A stretch of 64,000 nucleotides of DNA, taken from assembly GCA_029204225.1 (NCBI GenBank), contig CM055110.1, forward strand, positions 1,300,675 to 1,364,674, written 5' to 3'. Positions 1 through 9,663 of this stretch are shown piece after piece; positions within the stretch are counted from its first letter, which is position 1, and every line of letters begins with the position of its first letter. The translations under genes were made by a program, and so were the position numbers. A model generated the notes under the pieces. It was not told the origin of the DNA. It searched no databases and worked only from the letters and a program-made list of their open reading frames with translations. Source of the DNA: Diphasiastrum complanatum. Lineage: Eukaryota > Streptophyta > Lycopodiopsida > Lycopodiales > Lycopodiaceae.

Positions 1-1
1 A

Positions 2-524
2 GCCAAGGCAGTAAGAGTAGCTGATGCTAGGACCATTGTCGAGTTCCTTTATAAAAAAATCATTGTGCACTTTGGATGCCCGGTGGAACTAGTCAGTGAA
101 CGAGACCATCAAGGTCCTGTTGGAGGAATTCTTCGTGATCCACAGAACCAGTACACCTTATTATCCTCGGGGTAATGGGCAAGCAGAATCATCCAATAAG
201 ATCCTATGTAACATGCCCACGAAAACAGTTGAAGCTAGTAGATCAGAAGCTCTACATAAACTCTGTGAAGTATCAGCTGAAAAGAAAAGACGCAAAGCTT
301 GGCATGATCGTAGATTACAAAAGAAGGATCTTCGTTCAAGAGATTTGGTCCTGATGTATAAAACGAAGGTGATTAAGATGAAGTTAAAATTCACGGGCGA
401 AGGTCCTTATAGGATCAAGGAAATTCTTAATCATGGAGCCGTGAACTTAGAAAAGCTAGATGGAACGCCATTCGACACACCCATCAACGGTAGCCGGTTG
501 CACAGGTACTGGCCACCACAGTGA
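2..524 (+). pseudogene. Ty3/gypsy integrase, C-terminal remnant (copy A)
   Basis: This is the end of a gypsy pol frame. It covers part of the integrase catalytic core (HFGCPVELVS, then TPYYPRGNGQAESSNK, which carries the last catalytic Glu region) and the C-terminal domain ending in SRLHRYWPPQ-stop. Against copies C and D in this window it has at least three deletions. One, near position 88, removes about 20 bp including the second catalytic Asp (DRGSHF) and shifts the frame. A second removes about 65 codons after VEASRS. A third removes about 10 codons before AEKKRRKAW. The open stretch from 96 is therefore a product of deletions, not a functional start. The left part lies outside the window. 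Assignment to gypsy integrase is secure and the copy is non-functional. Confidence 0.9.
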
Positions 525-1434
525 AACAGTTCCAGATTGGGGGTGGCACATTACAAAAAGCTAATCTGCTCAGCCATCACCACTAGATCTAAGGAGATCA
601 AGCCAAATCAAGCTAAATCCATCAAGATTCAGCCAAATCTGGCAAGATCGGGGAAATCCATCAGAATCCAAGGAGGATCCAGATCCTGATAGGATAAAAA
701 AGGAAGCAGATCATCAGATTGACTGATGGATCTACTACCAAGAATCCACTAGAACTTCCAGAGAACTACCAACAGTCAGATCAAGCCTGGATGAAGCTGA
801 TTATCACTTTACAAAAGTTAAAAATCAGAAAATCTCGAGATCTTGTCAAAAAACACTCTAAAAGAGCACTTTTTTCATGATTTTTTTTATCCCCTGGGAG
901 ATAGCTCTTGAAAATTGGACAGTCACCAGATCTGACCTAGATGCATCCATGAAAATATTTGTGAGAGTTTCTGATGGAGGAATCAGCGAGAGTTCCCAAA
1001 AGCAGAATTTTCAGAACCCTCGCAGAGCATCAAGATCATCTTACCAACCCTCGCAAGGTGCCTAAATGAAATCAAAGCAGTGAAATTAGCCTGCCTACAT
1101 GATCCGATCTTGAAAATCCACTCACTAAAACAAGTTGTGCGAGAGATGACTTCCTGCAAGAGTTGAACCCTCGCAGACTGCCTGAACCCTCGCAGAACCT
1201 TCGCATAGTAGTCAAATCACCTCCTGAACTCTCGCAAACTTCCCTGAGGTCTTAGAATTTTGTGAAGAAGGTGTCTACCAAAATTTGGGTAGAACTCAGC
1301 AATGGAAAGTGGATTTTACCTAATACGCATTCTAAATTCCGCTATATAAGGGCTGAATTCGAGTCATTTGTCACCTTTGCTAGCGAAGCTCTACCAAAAT
1401 TTCCACTGAAAATACCAAGTTTTCTGTTTTCGAT
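525..1434 (+). promoter_or_regulatory. Spacer downstream of integrase with TATA box and TGCGAGRGTT-like motifs (copy A)
   Basis: Non-coding DNA follows the integrase stop. It begins with a short purine-rich stretch (GATTGGGGGTGGCA, near 536-549). Between about 960 and 1250 it carries about ten copies of a short motif in both orientations (AACCCTCGCA, AACTCTCGCA, TGCGAGAG). A TATA box, TATATAA, lies at 1343-1349 followed by GGGC. The same block follows integrase in copies C and D. Seen: the motifs, the TATA box and the conserved position. Inferred: either the U3 of a 3' LTR or an internal promoter for the extra frame that follows. No primer-binding site was found after it in copy D. Confidence 0.6.
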
Positions 1435-1690
1435 CAAACTTCCTACCAGCTGCCAGTCGCTCGTGTATATTACCGAGTTGCATTCTTTGGAGATCCCTGG
1501 ACGAAATGATTTTAAGCATGGGTGGATTAGGAATGGCTGACAGGAGTCCACAAGTCCTTCCACACGCCAAAGGACTCGAAGAAACTGGACCGTCTCAACG
1601 CGGTCCAAGAGAACGTTATACTAAACTGGCAGAGGGCCGAGGGACCGGCACTACTTCAGGCCGTGGGTCCTGTTGGGGGTATTCCCAACA
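1435..1690 (+). pseudogene. Remnant of the extra gypsy ORF, mostly deleted (copy A)
   Basis: At about 1440-1455 the sequence matches the leader of the extra ORF in copy D (near 59,775). It then jumps directly to sequence matching the very end of that ORF (56,500-56,790, minus strand), including the segment encoding GMADRS-QVLPH-KGL-ETG. About 3 kb is therefore missing relative to D. The break lies near a short shared CCAGYT. The remaining reading frames are too short to be functional. The order integrase, spacer, extra-ORF end is thus preserved in this copy. Confidence 0.6.
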
Positions 1691-1880
1691 AAGTGTAAAT
1701 AAATAAACCTCCAATAAAATGTGTTGCGAGGGCATGGCATCCTGCTTAGATCTCAAAGTAACTCTCGCAAGCTTCTCTGTGTCTTGGTCTCACTGAGATG
1801 GAACTTAAGAGGACTCTGCGAGAGTTCTTATGAAGATTGGAATTTTTTTGAGTTTTTCCAAGGGTTTTTTGAAATTTTCA
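1691..1880 (+). other. Leader-like fragment with hairpin repeat
   Basis: From about 1750 this stretch resembles 7312-7440 in the same orientation. It includes AACTCTCGCAAGCTTCTC, then CTCACTGAGATGGAAC, and TGCGAGAGTTCTTATGAAG. It ends where a reverse-strand integrase fragment begins. No gene is seen in it. Confidence 0.5.
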
Positions 1881-1965
1881 TTGATAAAATGACTTCCGCG
1901 ATTGCTGACTAGCTCCACCAGGCATCCAAAGCGCACAATGATATTTTCATAAAGTAACTTGGCAG
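1881..1965 (-). pseudogene. Gypsy integrase fragment (copy B, cut off by copia insertion)
   Basis: Read on the minus strand, it encodes AKLLYENIIVRFGC-VELVS-RGSHFINE, part of the integrase core. It directly continues the integrase at 4014-4565. The two halves are separated by a copia element, and the target duplication GGCAG occurs at 1961-1965 and 4014-4018. The uninterrupted equivalent can be read in copy D near 61,390-61,425. Beyond 1881 the element is truncated. Confidence 0.85.
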
Positions 1966-2476
1966 TGTTGGATTTATTTTCTCTACTCACCTAAATCCCG
2001 TTTTAATCTGCCTCCATTCATGCTGCATATTTACTCGCGTTGTTGCTCAGTCTGCATAATAACATGCAAATTCTCACAGACAAAGAAAAGACAAAAGAAT
2101 CGCGACACTGTGTTTTTACAGGTGTTCAGGTGACAACCAACGTTCACCTCAGCAAAGGCTGACCTCGCATCCTTTTCACGCTCATCTCATGCAGCTACGC
2201 TAACAGACTGGACAACGACTGCAGCCACCCATGATCTCCTACATACAGCACATTCACCATGTACTTTCTTCATCAGCACACCTGTAACATTATTTATATA
2301 TATACTGAATACCATTTGCGTATTAAATGGATGACGATTGAGAAAAAGATAGGAAGAGGAGAGTGTATGTAAATTAGCACCAGAGGCTTATCAGAGAGAT
2401 AGACAAAGTAGATGCCGTGTGCATTGATTCTTTGTCATAAGGTTTCATTCCTTTACAAATTGAATTAGCTTCATAG
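1966..2476 (+). repeat. Left (5') LTR of the copia insertion, truncated
   Basis: This is near-identical over about 510 bp to 2933-3450, starting TGTTGGATTTATT. It contains an AT-rich TATATATATA box near 2297-2306. Its 3' portion was lost in the internal deletion. Confidence 0.9.
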
Positions 2477-2922
2477 TCATAAATCCACATCTGGATTTAC
2501 ATTCTTCTTCAACGATGATCCTATCTCATGGAACACAGTCGTAAGCAAACTTCTATTGCACTTTCTTCTATAGAAGCAGAATACATTGCTGTTTCTCAAT
2601 CTATCAAGAAAGCATTTTGGTTGAGAAATTTACTGATTCAGATGTTTATTTGAATCAGTACAGCCCTACAATTTTATTTTGTGATAATCAGAGTGCTATT
2701 GCCTTATCGGCCAACTCTAGGTTTCACTCTAGGAGTAAGCACATTGAAATCATATATCACTACATCATGGGCAAAGTTTTCAACAAGGAAGTAAGCTTAA
2801 TGTACTGCAGAACGCAGGACATGGTTGCAGACATATTCACGAAAGCACTCAGTGTTAATGCACACAACAAATTTTGTGCATTGCTTAGTCTGAAGATCAA
2901 GGCATTCATGGATCTAGATTAA
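2477..2922 (+). pseudogene. Copia RNase H, C-terminal remnant
   Basis: The frames read ALSSIEAEYIAVSQSIKKAFWLRN, then (after a frame change near 2615) FCDNQSAIALSANSRFHSRSKHIEI and MVADIFTKALS. These are the usual end of copia pol: the RNase H Asp in CDN and the closing DIFTKAL motif. The stop at 2922 lies just before the polypurine tract. Everything upstream of RNase H is deleted. Confidence 0.85.
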
Positions 2923-2932
2923 GGGGGGGGTG

Positions 2933-4013
2933 TGTTGGATTTATTTCCTCTACTCACCTAAATCCCATTTTAATCTGCCTCCATTCATGCTGCATATTTA
3001 CTCGTGTTGTCGCGCAGTCTACATAATAACATGCAAATTCTCACAGATGAAGAAAAGACAAAAGAATCGCGACACTGTGTTTTTACATGTGTTCATGTGA
3101 CAACCAACGTTCACCTTAGCAAAGGCTAACGTCGCATCCTTTTCACGCTCATTCCATGCAGCTGCGCTAACAGACTGGACAATGACTGCAGCCACCCACG
3201 ATCTCCTACAGACAGCACATCCACCCTATACTTTCTTCATCAGCACACCTGTAACATTATGTATATATATATAGAATACCATTTGCGTATTAAATGGATG
3301 ACGATTGAGAAAAAGATAGGAAGAGGAGAGTGTATGTAAATTAGCACTAGAGTCTTATCAGAGAGATAGACAAAGTAGATGCCATGTGCATCGATTCTTT
3401 ATTGTCAGTTATAAGGTTTCATTCCTTTACAGATTGAATTAACTTCGTAGAGCACATGGTTTCATCCGCTATTGTCTTGTACTCTATCGCCTTACTGACA
3501 TGTATACTCGATATACTTAATCTAATAACAATCTTTGTTCTACGTTCAGATCTGTGTTAATATTGCTATGCTTATTATTTTTCATTCTGTCTGACTTTTC
3601 TAGTTGCTCATTTTTGGTAATAGACGACTATCATTCAGTCTTGTCTTTTGCAAATCTTTCGCGACTAATTATCAGTTGAGCACTGTCTAGCTTGTCGCGA
3701 ATCATTCGCGACACATAATTTGTTTTGCTATTCACGACAAATTATTCTTCTGGCGCTTCATTTATTAAGGTTTGGCTGCGTAATCAAGAATGACCGTGAT
3801 TTCCATCACTAACATTCTGCTCGTTCTGATAGGCATAGTCATGCTTATGGAGAGAGTCATATAGCTCGTTCCGCTGCACACAAACACTTTCTGTTCGAGT
3901 TTATTTCTTGTTCGAGTTCGTCTTGCCTTCTTTTTGAGCTAAACTTTTGTTTTTCACACACGACACCTTTCTCCTCTCTTCCTATGTCTCTCTCTCTCTC
4001 TCTCTCTCCAACA
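2933..4013 (+). repeat. Right (3') LTR of the copia insertion, complete (1,081 bp)
   Basis: It starts TGTTGGATTT after a run of eight G and ends CTCCAACA, next to the target duplication. Near 3640-3740 it has several TCGCGA/CGCGAC motifs in both orientations. A (TC)n tract lies at 3987-4007, just inside its end. It contains no gene. Confidence 0.9.
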
Positions 4014-4565
4014 GGCAGTGGTTCTAGCATTAGCTAGTCTTACTGCCTTGGCTTCAACCCACTGGGTGAGATAGTCGGTGGCTACGATTATGTATCGAGC
4101 TTGGGTACTTCTTGCTGCAGGGTGAATTGGACCGATGTAATCCAATCCCCACTTTTTGGACGGTGCTTGGGCTAAGACCAGGTGTAGTAGGTCATAATTC
4201 AATCTCATTGGTCTACTCGCCCTTTGGCACACATTGCACTTTCTCAGATATTCCTCCGTGTCCTTATGAATCGTTGGCCACCAACATCCTGATTGCAAGA
4301 TCTTGCGAACTGTAATGTCGGATGCAAAATGGCCTCCACCCATGCCTTCATGTGACAACGAAATGATTTGGGTGGCCTCATGAGGGAGAATACACTGCCG
4401 AAGAATCCCATCTGGTCCTCTTCGATACAATTGGCCGGCAATCAGCTGATAAGGTCTACCCTTCAGGATCAATTTCCGCTGATCCGCCTTTGGTAGTGAT
4501 TTGTCTGGTTGGGTCCGCATGAGGTATTCAACAATGTCGGCAACCCATTCTGGTATTGTGTCCAC
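4014..4565 (-). pseudogene. Gypsy integrase, N-terminal part (copy B)
   Basis: The minus strand encodes the H2C2 zinc-binding module (H..H around LSHEGMGGGHFASD, then CNVCQRA) and the start of the catalytic core (KKWGLDYIGPIHPAARS, with the first catalytic Asp in LDYIGP). At 4013 the frame runs into the copia LTR. The apparent C-terminal tail, rich in Arg-Glu, is translated microsatellite. Integrase resumes at 1965 on the other side of the insertion. Before the insertion this module may have been intact. Confidence 0.88.
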
Positions 4566-5145
4566 GTAAAATAAGCCAGCATCGGCCAGCTCATCGTCAG
4601 GTTGGGTTGCAACCTCTTTCCCCTTGATTCATGACACATGATCTGCCATGTAGTGTTGTCTCTCCTTGCAGACTACTATCGAAAATCAAACTCCAACAAC
4701 AGAAGTACCCATTGGGTGATTCTCCCAGTGTTGCAAGTTTTGCTAACGAGATAGAGCAAGGGTTGATGGTCCGTATAAAAAACGAAATGTGTGTCCATCA
4801 GGTAGTGCTGAAATTTCTTAACTGCATAGATCATTGCCAGTGCTTCCCACTCAGTGGTTGAATAATTCATTTCTATATCACTAAGCTGTCAGCTTGCAAA
4901 TCAGATTGGAAAATCCTTTTTGTGTTCTCCTGGCTGGGTTAAGATTGCTCCAACCGCATACTTCGATGTCTCCGTATGCACGTGAAACTCAATGGACCAA
5001 TTGGCGTAAGATTGGTGCTGAAATCAATGCATCCTTTAGCATTTGGAAAGCCTTTAGGGCTTCCTCATTCCAATGTGGATCCGTTGTGAGTTTGTAAATT
5101 GGTCGGGCTAACTCTGCAAAATCAAGAATGAAGATCCTATAATAG
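4566..5145 (-). pseudogene. Gypsy RNase H and end of RT (copy B)
   Basis: The frames encode LARPIYKLTTDPHWNEEALKAF, then EWEALAMIYAVKKFQHYLMDTHFVFYTDHQPLLYL. This is the gypsy RNase H with the FYTDHQPL signature and its Asp. Then comes TGRITQWVLLLLEFDFR. The frame is broken by several shifts. It lies in the normal order, downstream of RT and upstream of integrase. Confidence 0.85.
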
Positions 5146-5999
5146 TTAGAATGACCCATGAAGATGTAGATCGTGGATCGTTCCCGGTGGTGGTAGATCA
5201 ACAATGGTCCTGATCTTTGATAGGTCTGTGGCGATCCCGTATCTTGACACTATATGGCCGAGAATCAAGCCATGTGTCACCCAAAATTGACATTTTTCTA
5301 GATTCAAAGAAATCTGGAAGTTGCGGCATTTTTGTAGCACCTTCTCCAAATTGGATAAGTGTTCTGAATTTGGTCCATGCACGCACAGATCGTCCAAGAA
5401 AATTTCCAAAAAATTTTGCAAATTTTTTTTGAATGCCGCCTGCATGACACGCTGAAAAGTGCTTGGGACATTGCAAAGTCGGAATGGAATCACTTTGTAG
5501 GCATAGGTTCCCCATTCCATGGCGAATGTTGTCTTGTGTTGGTGTTGGGAGGCTATCTTCACCTAGGTGTAACCGCTGAAGCCATCTAAAAACCTGTAGG
5601 CTTCAGCGACAGCTACTCTATCGAGGACACTTTTTGTGAATGGTGAAGGAAAATGATCCTTTTTGGTGACTGCACTTAGCGCCTTCAGATTCACACAAAT
5701 TCGCATTTTGTCGTTCTTCTTGTTTGAGTACTATAACTATCGGCGATACCCATTCCGTGTGCTCGATTTCATAAATGAAATCTGCATCCAACAGCTTCTG
5801 CAACTCCTGCTTGATCAACTCCAGTGTAGTTCGGGTTGTAGTGGTAGTAACGGCTCACCTTGGGGACTGCTCCATCCACCAAGGGTATGGTGTGTTGGAC
5901 TACAGTTGGTGGAATGCCCTTTAGATCACTATAACTCCAGAAAAAACAGTCTTTATACTCCACCAGCAATGATTGTAGTCTCTTGAACTGTGTGGGCAT
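5146..5999 (-). pseudogene. Gypsy reverse transcriptase (copy B)
   Basis: This is the only gypsy RT retained in the window. Near 5820-5770 it reads ELIKQELQKLLDADFIYEIEHTEWVSPIVIVLKQ in segments. It continues with AMEWGTYAYKVIPFRLCNVPSTFQRVMQ, then the catalytic motif FLDDLCVHG (YxDD box with Phe-Leu-Asp-Asp), and GLILGHIVSRYGI. Several stops and frameshifts separate the blocks. It is an ordinary Ty3/gypsy RT. I do not assign the exact plant lineage. Confidence 0.88.
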
Positions 6000-6605
6000 T
6001 AATTGCCTCCCACATGCACTATCTTTTCTTCTTCACTTGGCTCGGCAAGGTTCATTGGCTGTGTTCGCGTAGGTTCCTTGAAGACTTGTTCCACTGGTGC
6101 TTGACTTTGATCAGGTTCTCGCTGGGCTTGCAACATCATAATTACCATGTTGTCCAAGGTATAATTCTTGAAAGTCTCAGGCATCTCGTGAACTGGAGTT
6201 CGTCGAGATTCTTCTTTTAGCATATTAATCTTAGCCTGACTAGTCATCTTTTGGTTTTCTGTCATGTGTGTAGAAGATGACGCCGTATCCGAGTTCATCT
6301 TGATTGACTTCAAGGAATCCAACACCTTCTTGTTGTCTTTTCTCATCATATTGGTGGATTCGTCCTTGTCGTCTTTCATCAAAACTGGTGTGACATTCGC
6401 CTCGTGGTTACGAATATCAACATCCATTATAGCTATCACCTTTTTGGGTAGGTCACTCCATCGGATCACCTGGTTGTAGCGTTGCTTCAACTGATTCTTC
6501 TTATTTGCAGGTGCCTTGGGGGTGGATCGATCCTTGAGACTTTTGCCATAGCAAATTTTTCGGCGATTGAGTTGGTACTTTTCTAATTCCGTAACGAAGG
6601 ATCTG
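5999..6605 (-). pseudogene. Gypsy PR-RT linker region (copy B), truncated upstream
   Basis: A 163-codon frame (5999-6490) begins QRYNQVIRWSDLPKK. It contains DVDIRNHEANVTP, a Lys/Asp/Ser-rich low-complexity stretch, and NYTLDNMVIMMLQAQREPDQ. The same region occurs in copies C and D, so it is a family-specific linker between protease and RT. At about 6600 the match with copy D stops abruptly at CCGTAACG, and leader-type DNA begins. Gag and protease are therefore missing from this copy. The linker's function is unknown. Confidence 0.7.
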
Positions 6606-7826
6606 ATTAATTTGATCGGCCTGAAGTGAAATTTAGGTCCTTTACGATGGTTTTTCCTTGATAGCTTCTTACTCCTTGTACTGATTGACCTGAGATTTTG
6701 ACAGTAGCTGGATCTGGTGTAGATCTTTCCACTAATCTAGTCTGGGAGAGTTGTCTTGTGTGAGAGTTGGCTACGCGAGGATTTTTTTTAGCTATTTTTG
6801 TTGATAAAAAATCTGATATCTCACAGTCTTTGGGAAGTAACTCTCGCAAGGTTCATAGTGGCTGGATCTGGGTAAGATCTCACTATGAAATTCTCGACAA
6901 GAGTTAACTCTCACACCTAGTGAAAATTTCACTCTATGCGAGGGTCCAAAACAACTATTTTGGCTTGATCTTCACCAAATCTCTATACTAACTCTCGCAG
7001 ACTTCATCACTGGTGGAAATTAACATTCTGAATTGATTGAGAGCGTCTGCGAGAATTCTTATTGGAAGGATTTGCTGGATCTTCAATTTTTAGTGATTTT
7101 TTATTACTTAAATCCAATTTTTTGCTCACTGGAATCAAACTAACTCTCACAAGCTTTTTTGTGTCCTTGTCTCACTGAGATGGAATTTCAAAATATTCTG
7201 CGAGAGTTCTTGCCCACTGGAACTGAAAATTTTGGTGTCTGCGAGGGTTCTCTGGTATTTTCCCGTCTTTTGTTTTCACTGAGAACTCTCGCACAGATAC
7301 ATAGTCATCAAACTAACTCTCGCAAGCTTCTCTATGCCTTGGTCTCACTGAGATGGAACTTTAGAGGGCTCTGCGAGAGTTCTTATGAAGATTTGAATTT
7401 TTTTGGATTTTTTCAAGGGTTTTTTGAAATTTTTTATGATTTTTCCTTGATTCTCGCAATCTGCTTGGAACTAACTCTCGCGGGCTTCTATGCAGGTTTG
7501 GGACAGTACCCTAGAGCTGTTGCCAGTCATGCAAGGGTTAATTCACACTGGTTTTGAAAATATTAAAATTTGATGAGATTTTAGGCGCTTTTTTTCTCCA
7601 AAATGTAGATTCGTGTGTTTTTTTGGATTTTTTGGCTAGTTGGTTTGGGTTTCAAGCCCTTAGAGGCTGTTCAGGGCCTTCTCTACCCTCTCACACTCCT
7701 CCGCTAGCTATGAACAGTCCAAACACAAAAAAAAATAGAAAACTAACTCTAAACTCCCAAAAATCTACCTAAAACTACTCTAAAAAGCAAGAAATAGCTA
7801 AAAGGCAGCTACACTAGTTAGTGGAA
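6606..7826 (-). other. Gypsy 5' leader with repeated TGCGAGAGTT motifs
   Basis: This non-coding stretch lies between an Asp-like primer site and the truncated pol. It holds about a dozen copies of ACTCTCGCA or TGCGAGRGTT. Two similar units (7138-7209 and 7312-7383) each start with ACTCTCRCA and end with TGCGAGAGTTCTT, forming an inverted repeat about 70 bp apart. No gene is convincing here; small open frames are chance. Confidence 0.6.
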
Positions 7827-7849
7827 ACCTATCCTCGGCAACGACACCA
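7827..7849 (-). other. Primer-binding site, tRNA-Asp-like
   Basis: On the minus strand it reads TGGTGTCGTTGCCGAGGA, immediately downstream of an LTR end. This closely resembles the plant gypsy primer site TGGCGCCGTTGCCGGGGA, complementary to the tRNA-Asp 3' end. It sets the element's orientation as minus. Confidence 0.75.
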
Positions 7850-7850
7850 T

Positions 7851-8681
7851 TGTAGGGTCTTCGATCCGACGTTGTAATAGCCCTCTCGCCTGTCAACAAG
7901 GGTTTGTTCACTATTGGATAGGCACCTAACTATGCATAGATGCTAGTTTTAGTTAGTTCCCTACTTTTCATCTAACTCTACCTCCACTAACACTACTCAC
8001 ACTAACTCTACTTTCCTAAACTAACTTCATCATGATTGTTGGTGAAGGGGAAGGATAGAATAGAGAGAAAGAAGGAGAAGAGAGAAAGAGAGAGATAGAG
8101 TTGAGGGGGAGGTTAGCTCAAAAGCACAAGATGCATGCTAATGGAGAAACCATAACTATTAAAACAAGAACATAGAAATGAAAATAATTAGAAACACACA
8201 ACAAAAAGCATTAGCATGAGTGCTTAGCAAATGAGGATGCTCGGCTCTCCAAATTGGTAGAGTTTCCTCCTCATTAAGCATGAAAATAGAGTACAAATGG
8301 TGCCTTTTTATAAAATGGGAAAGACCCTTGCCCCAAATTCCTATTGGCTAATATGTACATTGATCCTATTCATTCATCTTGGACCCAACTTGATCCAAGG
8401 GTCCACAAAAGGTACACTGAAATTCACAAGATTCATGTGAGTCCCAATTTGGACTCAATTCTAAAAAAGTAATCTCTAAATTTAAAATTGACTTTGGGCC
8501 TCAAGTTTTATTTTATTTACAAAGGTCCCAAGCCTATTATTTTAATTACAACTTAGCTTGCGTGCTCATTGGGCCATGGGCTTATACGCGCAAGATGCCA
8601 TGCCCTCGCAACACATTTTATTGGTCGATTTTATTAACTTACAATTCGTCGGGAATACCCCCAGCACAATTTTTGTCTACA
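7851..8681 (-). repeat. Gypsy LTR (5' LTR of a minus-strand element, probably copy B)
   Basis: It is bounded on the plus strand by TGTAGGG at 7851, next to the primer site, and probably by GTCTACA ending at 8681. The inner boundary is well supported by the primer site; the outer one is inferred. It contains an AG-rich tract at about 8060-8105. No gene. It shows no obvious similarity to the post-integrase spacers of copies A, C and D. Confidence 0.6.
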
Positions 8682-8683
8682 CT

Positions 8684-8900
8684 CTCAAGGATTGTAGGAA
8701 CGATATAGGTGACAGTGACCAGCGATCATATCAGAATTCCTGATGAACTGATCTTGTTCACAAATCCTTTCGCTTTGTGTTTCGTCTCACTTCGCTTCCG
8801 ATCACTTGACTATAAGGGTAAATCAATTTCAGAGCTCACCTAAGTTTTGTTTCATTTTGTATTGTTTCGTTTCGTTTCGTCTCATCTCGTTACAGAGCCA
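8684..8900 (-). repeat. Fragment of copia X LTR, reversed
   Basis: It is the reverse complement of sequence found at about 10,000-10,130 and 16,920-17,120. It includes GCGAAAGGATTYGYGAA, ATCAGTTCATCAGGA and the CGAAACGAAACGA-type pentamer run (as TTTCGTTTCG at 8870-8880). It is truncated at both ends. Confidence 0.7.
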
Positions 8901-9109
8901 AAACAACACTTGGCCACCTATTACATAAGTAATTGGCACACAACAAAGCCGCTCACCCCAAAAAAGTTTAGGAAGATTGGCACCTGAAGAAACAAAACAA
9001 AGAGATCAACCAAGTACCATGGGGTACAAATATTTGATCAGATATCGTGACATCAGTAGAAGTACTCTAGAACATGGCTAACAAACCTGCAGTGGAATGG
9101 TAAAGATCT

Positions 9110-9663
9110 CACTTCTTTTATTAGGAAGATGAAAGATCTATTCCTTTCACTATACAATTTCGGAACAGAAAATACAATATCGCCAGAGAAACATCTCACT
9201 TATCTGTTGAGAGCCTTACCAAGATCCTTCCAGACAACCAAAATGCTGCTAGCAAAGGATCCTACAATGACATTTACATGATCTAGCTAGAAGGCTATGT
9301 CTTTAATGGTCAAGAAGACCATATATGAAAACTTTATAAAGCTCTGTACGATCTAAAACAATTATCTAGAGCATGGTTCCATCGAATGAACATGTTCTTG
9401 AAAAGGTAGTTGTCGAGATTCGAGAAGAAGTCAAGGCTTGAGAGCACCTTGATCACAAGGATGCTTCTGACCAAGCTCTCTACAACAACAAGGAAAAGAC
9501 AAAGAAACAATTCAAGCCTAAGAGGGAGTCAGATTGAGAGCAGGATTGAGACTAGCAAGCAGAAGAAACTAGCAAAGGCAAATGGAAGAACAAAGGAAGG
9601 TCGAAACAGCAGAGTGGAGACAAGAAGACATGCGTTACATGCAAACACGAAGGACATACTGTA
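9110..9663 (+). pseudogene. Copia X gag fragment with a foreign RT patch
   Basis: The plus strand encodes LRKMKDLFLS-type gag, then LTYLLRALPRSFQTT, and after about 9405 VEIREEV, HLDHKDASDQALYNNKEK and a Lys/Arg/Gln-rich stretch. These match the X1 gag on the opposite strand (12,563-13,075). Between about 9275 and 9405 it is interrupted by roughly 125 bp. That insert reads as copia reverse transcriptase (a YKALYDLKQLSRAW-like motif) from another element. It ends abruptly against a reversed X LTR at 9664. The 8901-9109 stretch before it holds nothing recognisable. Confidence 0.7.

Larger units (their letters stand above)
1966..4013 (+). mobile_element. Ty1/copia element with most of its interior deleted, inserted in gypsy copy B
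   Basis: Both outer ends match: TGTTG at 1966 and CAACA at 4013, flanked by the 5-bp duplication GGCAG (1961-1965 and 4014-4018). The right LTR is complete (2933-4013). The left LTR stops matching at about 2476 and is joined to the last part of the RNase H region. A single deletion therefore removed about 600 bp of the left LTR plus leader, gag, protease, integrase and reverse transcriptase. The run of eight G just before the right LTR is its polypurine tract. The element is non-autonomous, and the insertion is younger than the gypsy copy it interrupts. Confidence 0.9.

Noticed and set aside
3640-3740. Repeated TCGCGA words as a possible CRISPR-like or operator array
   Set aside because: Irregular spacing, no equal spacers; they lie inside a copia LTR.
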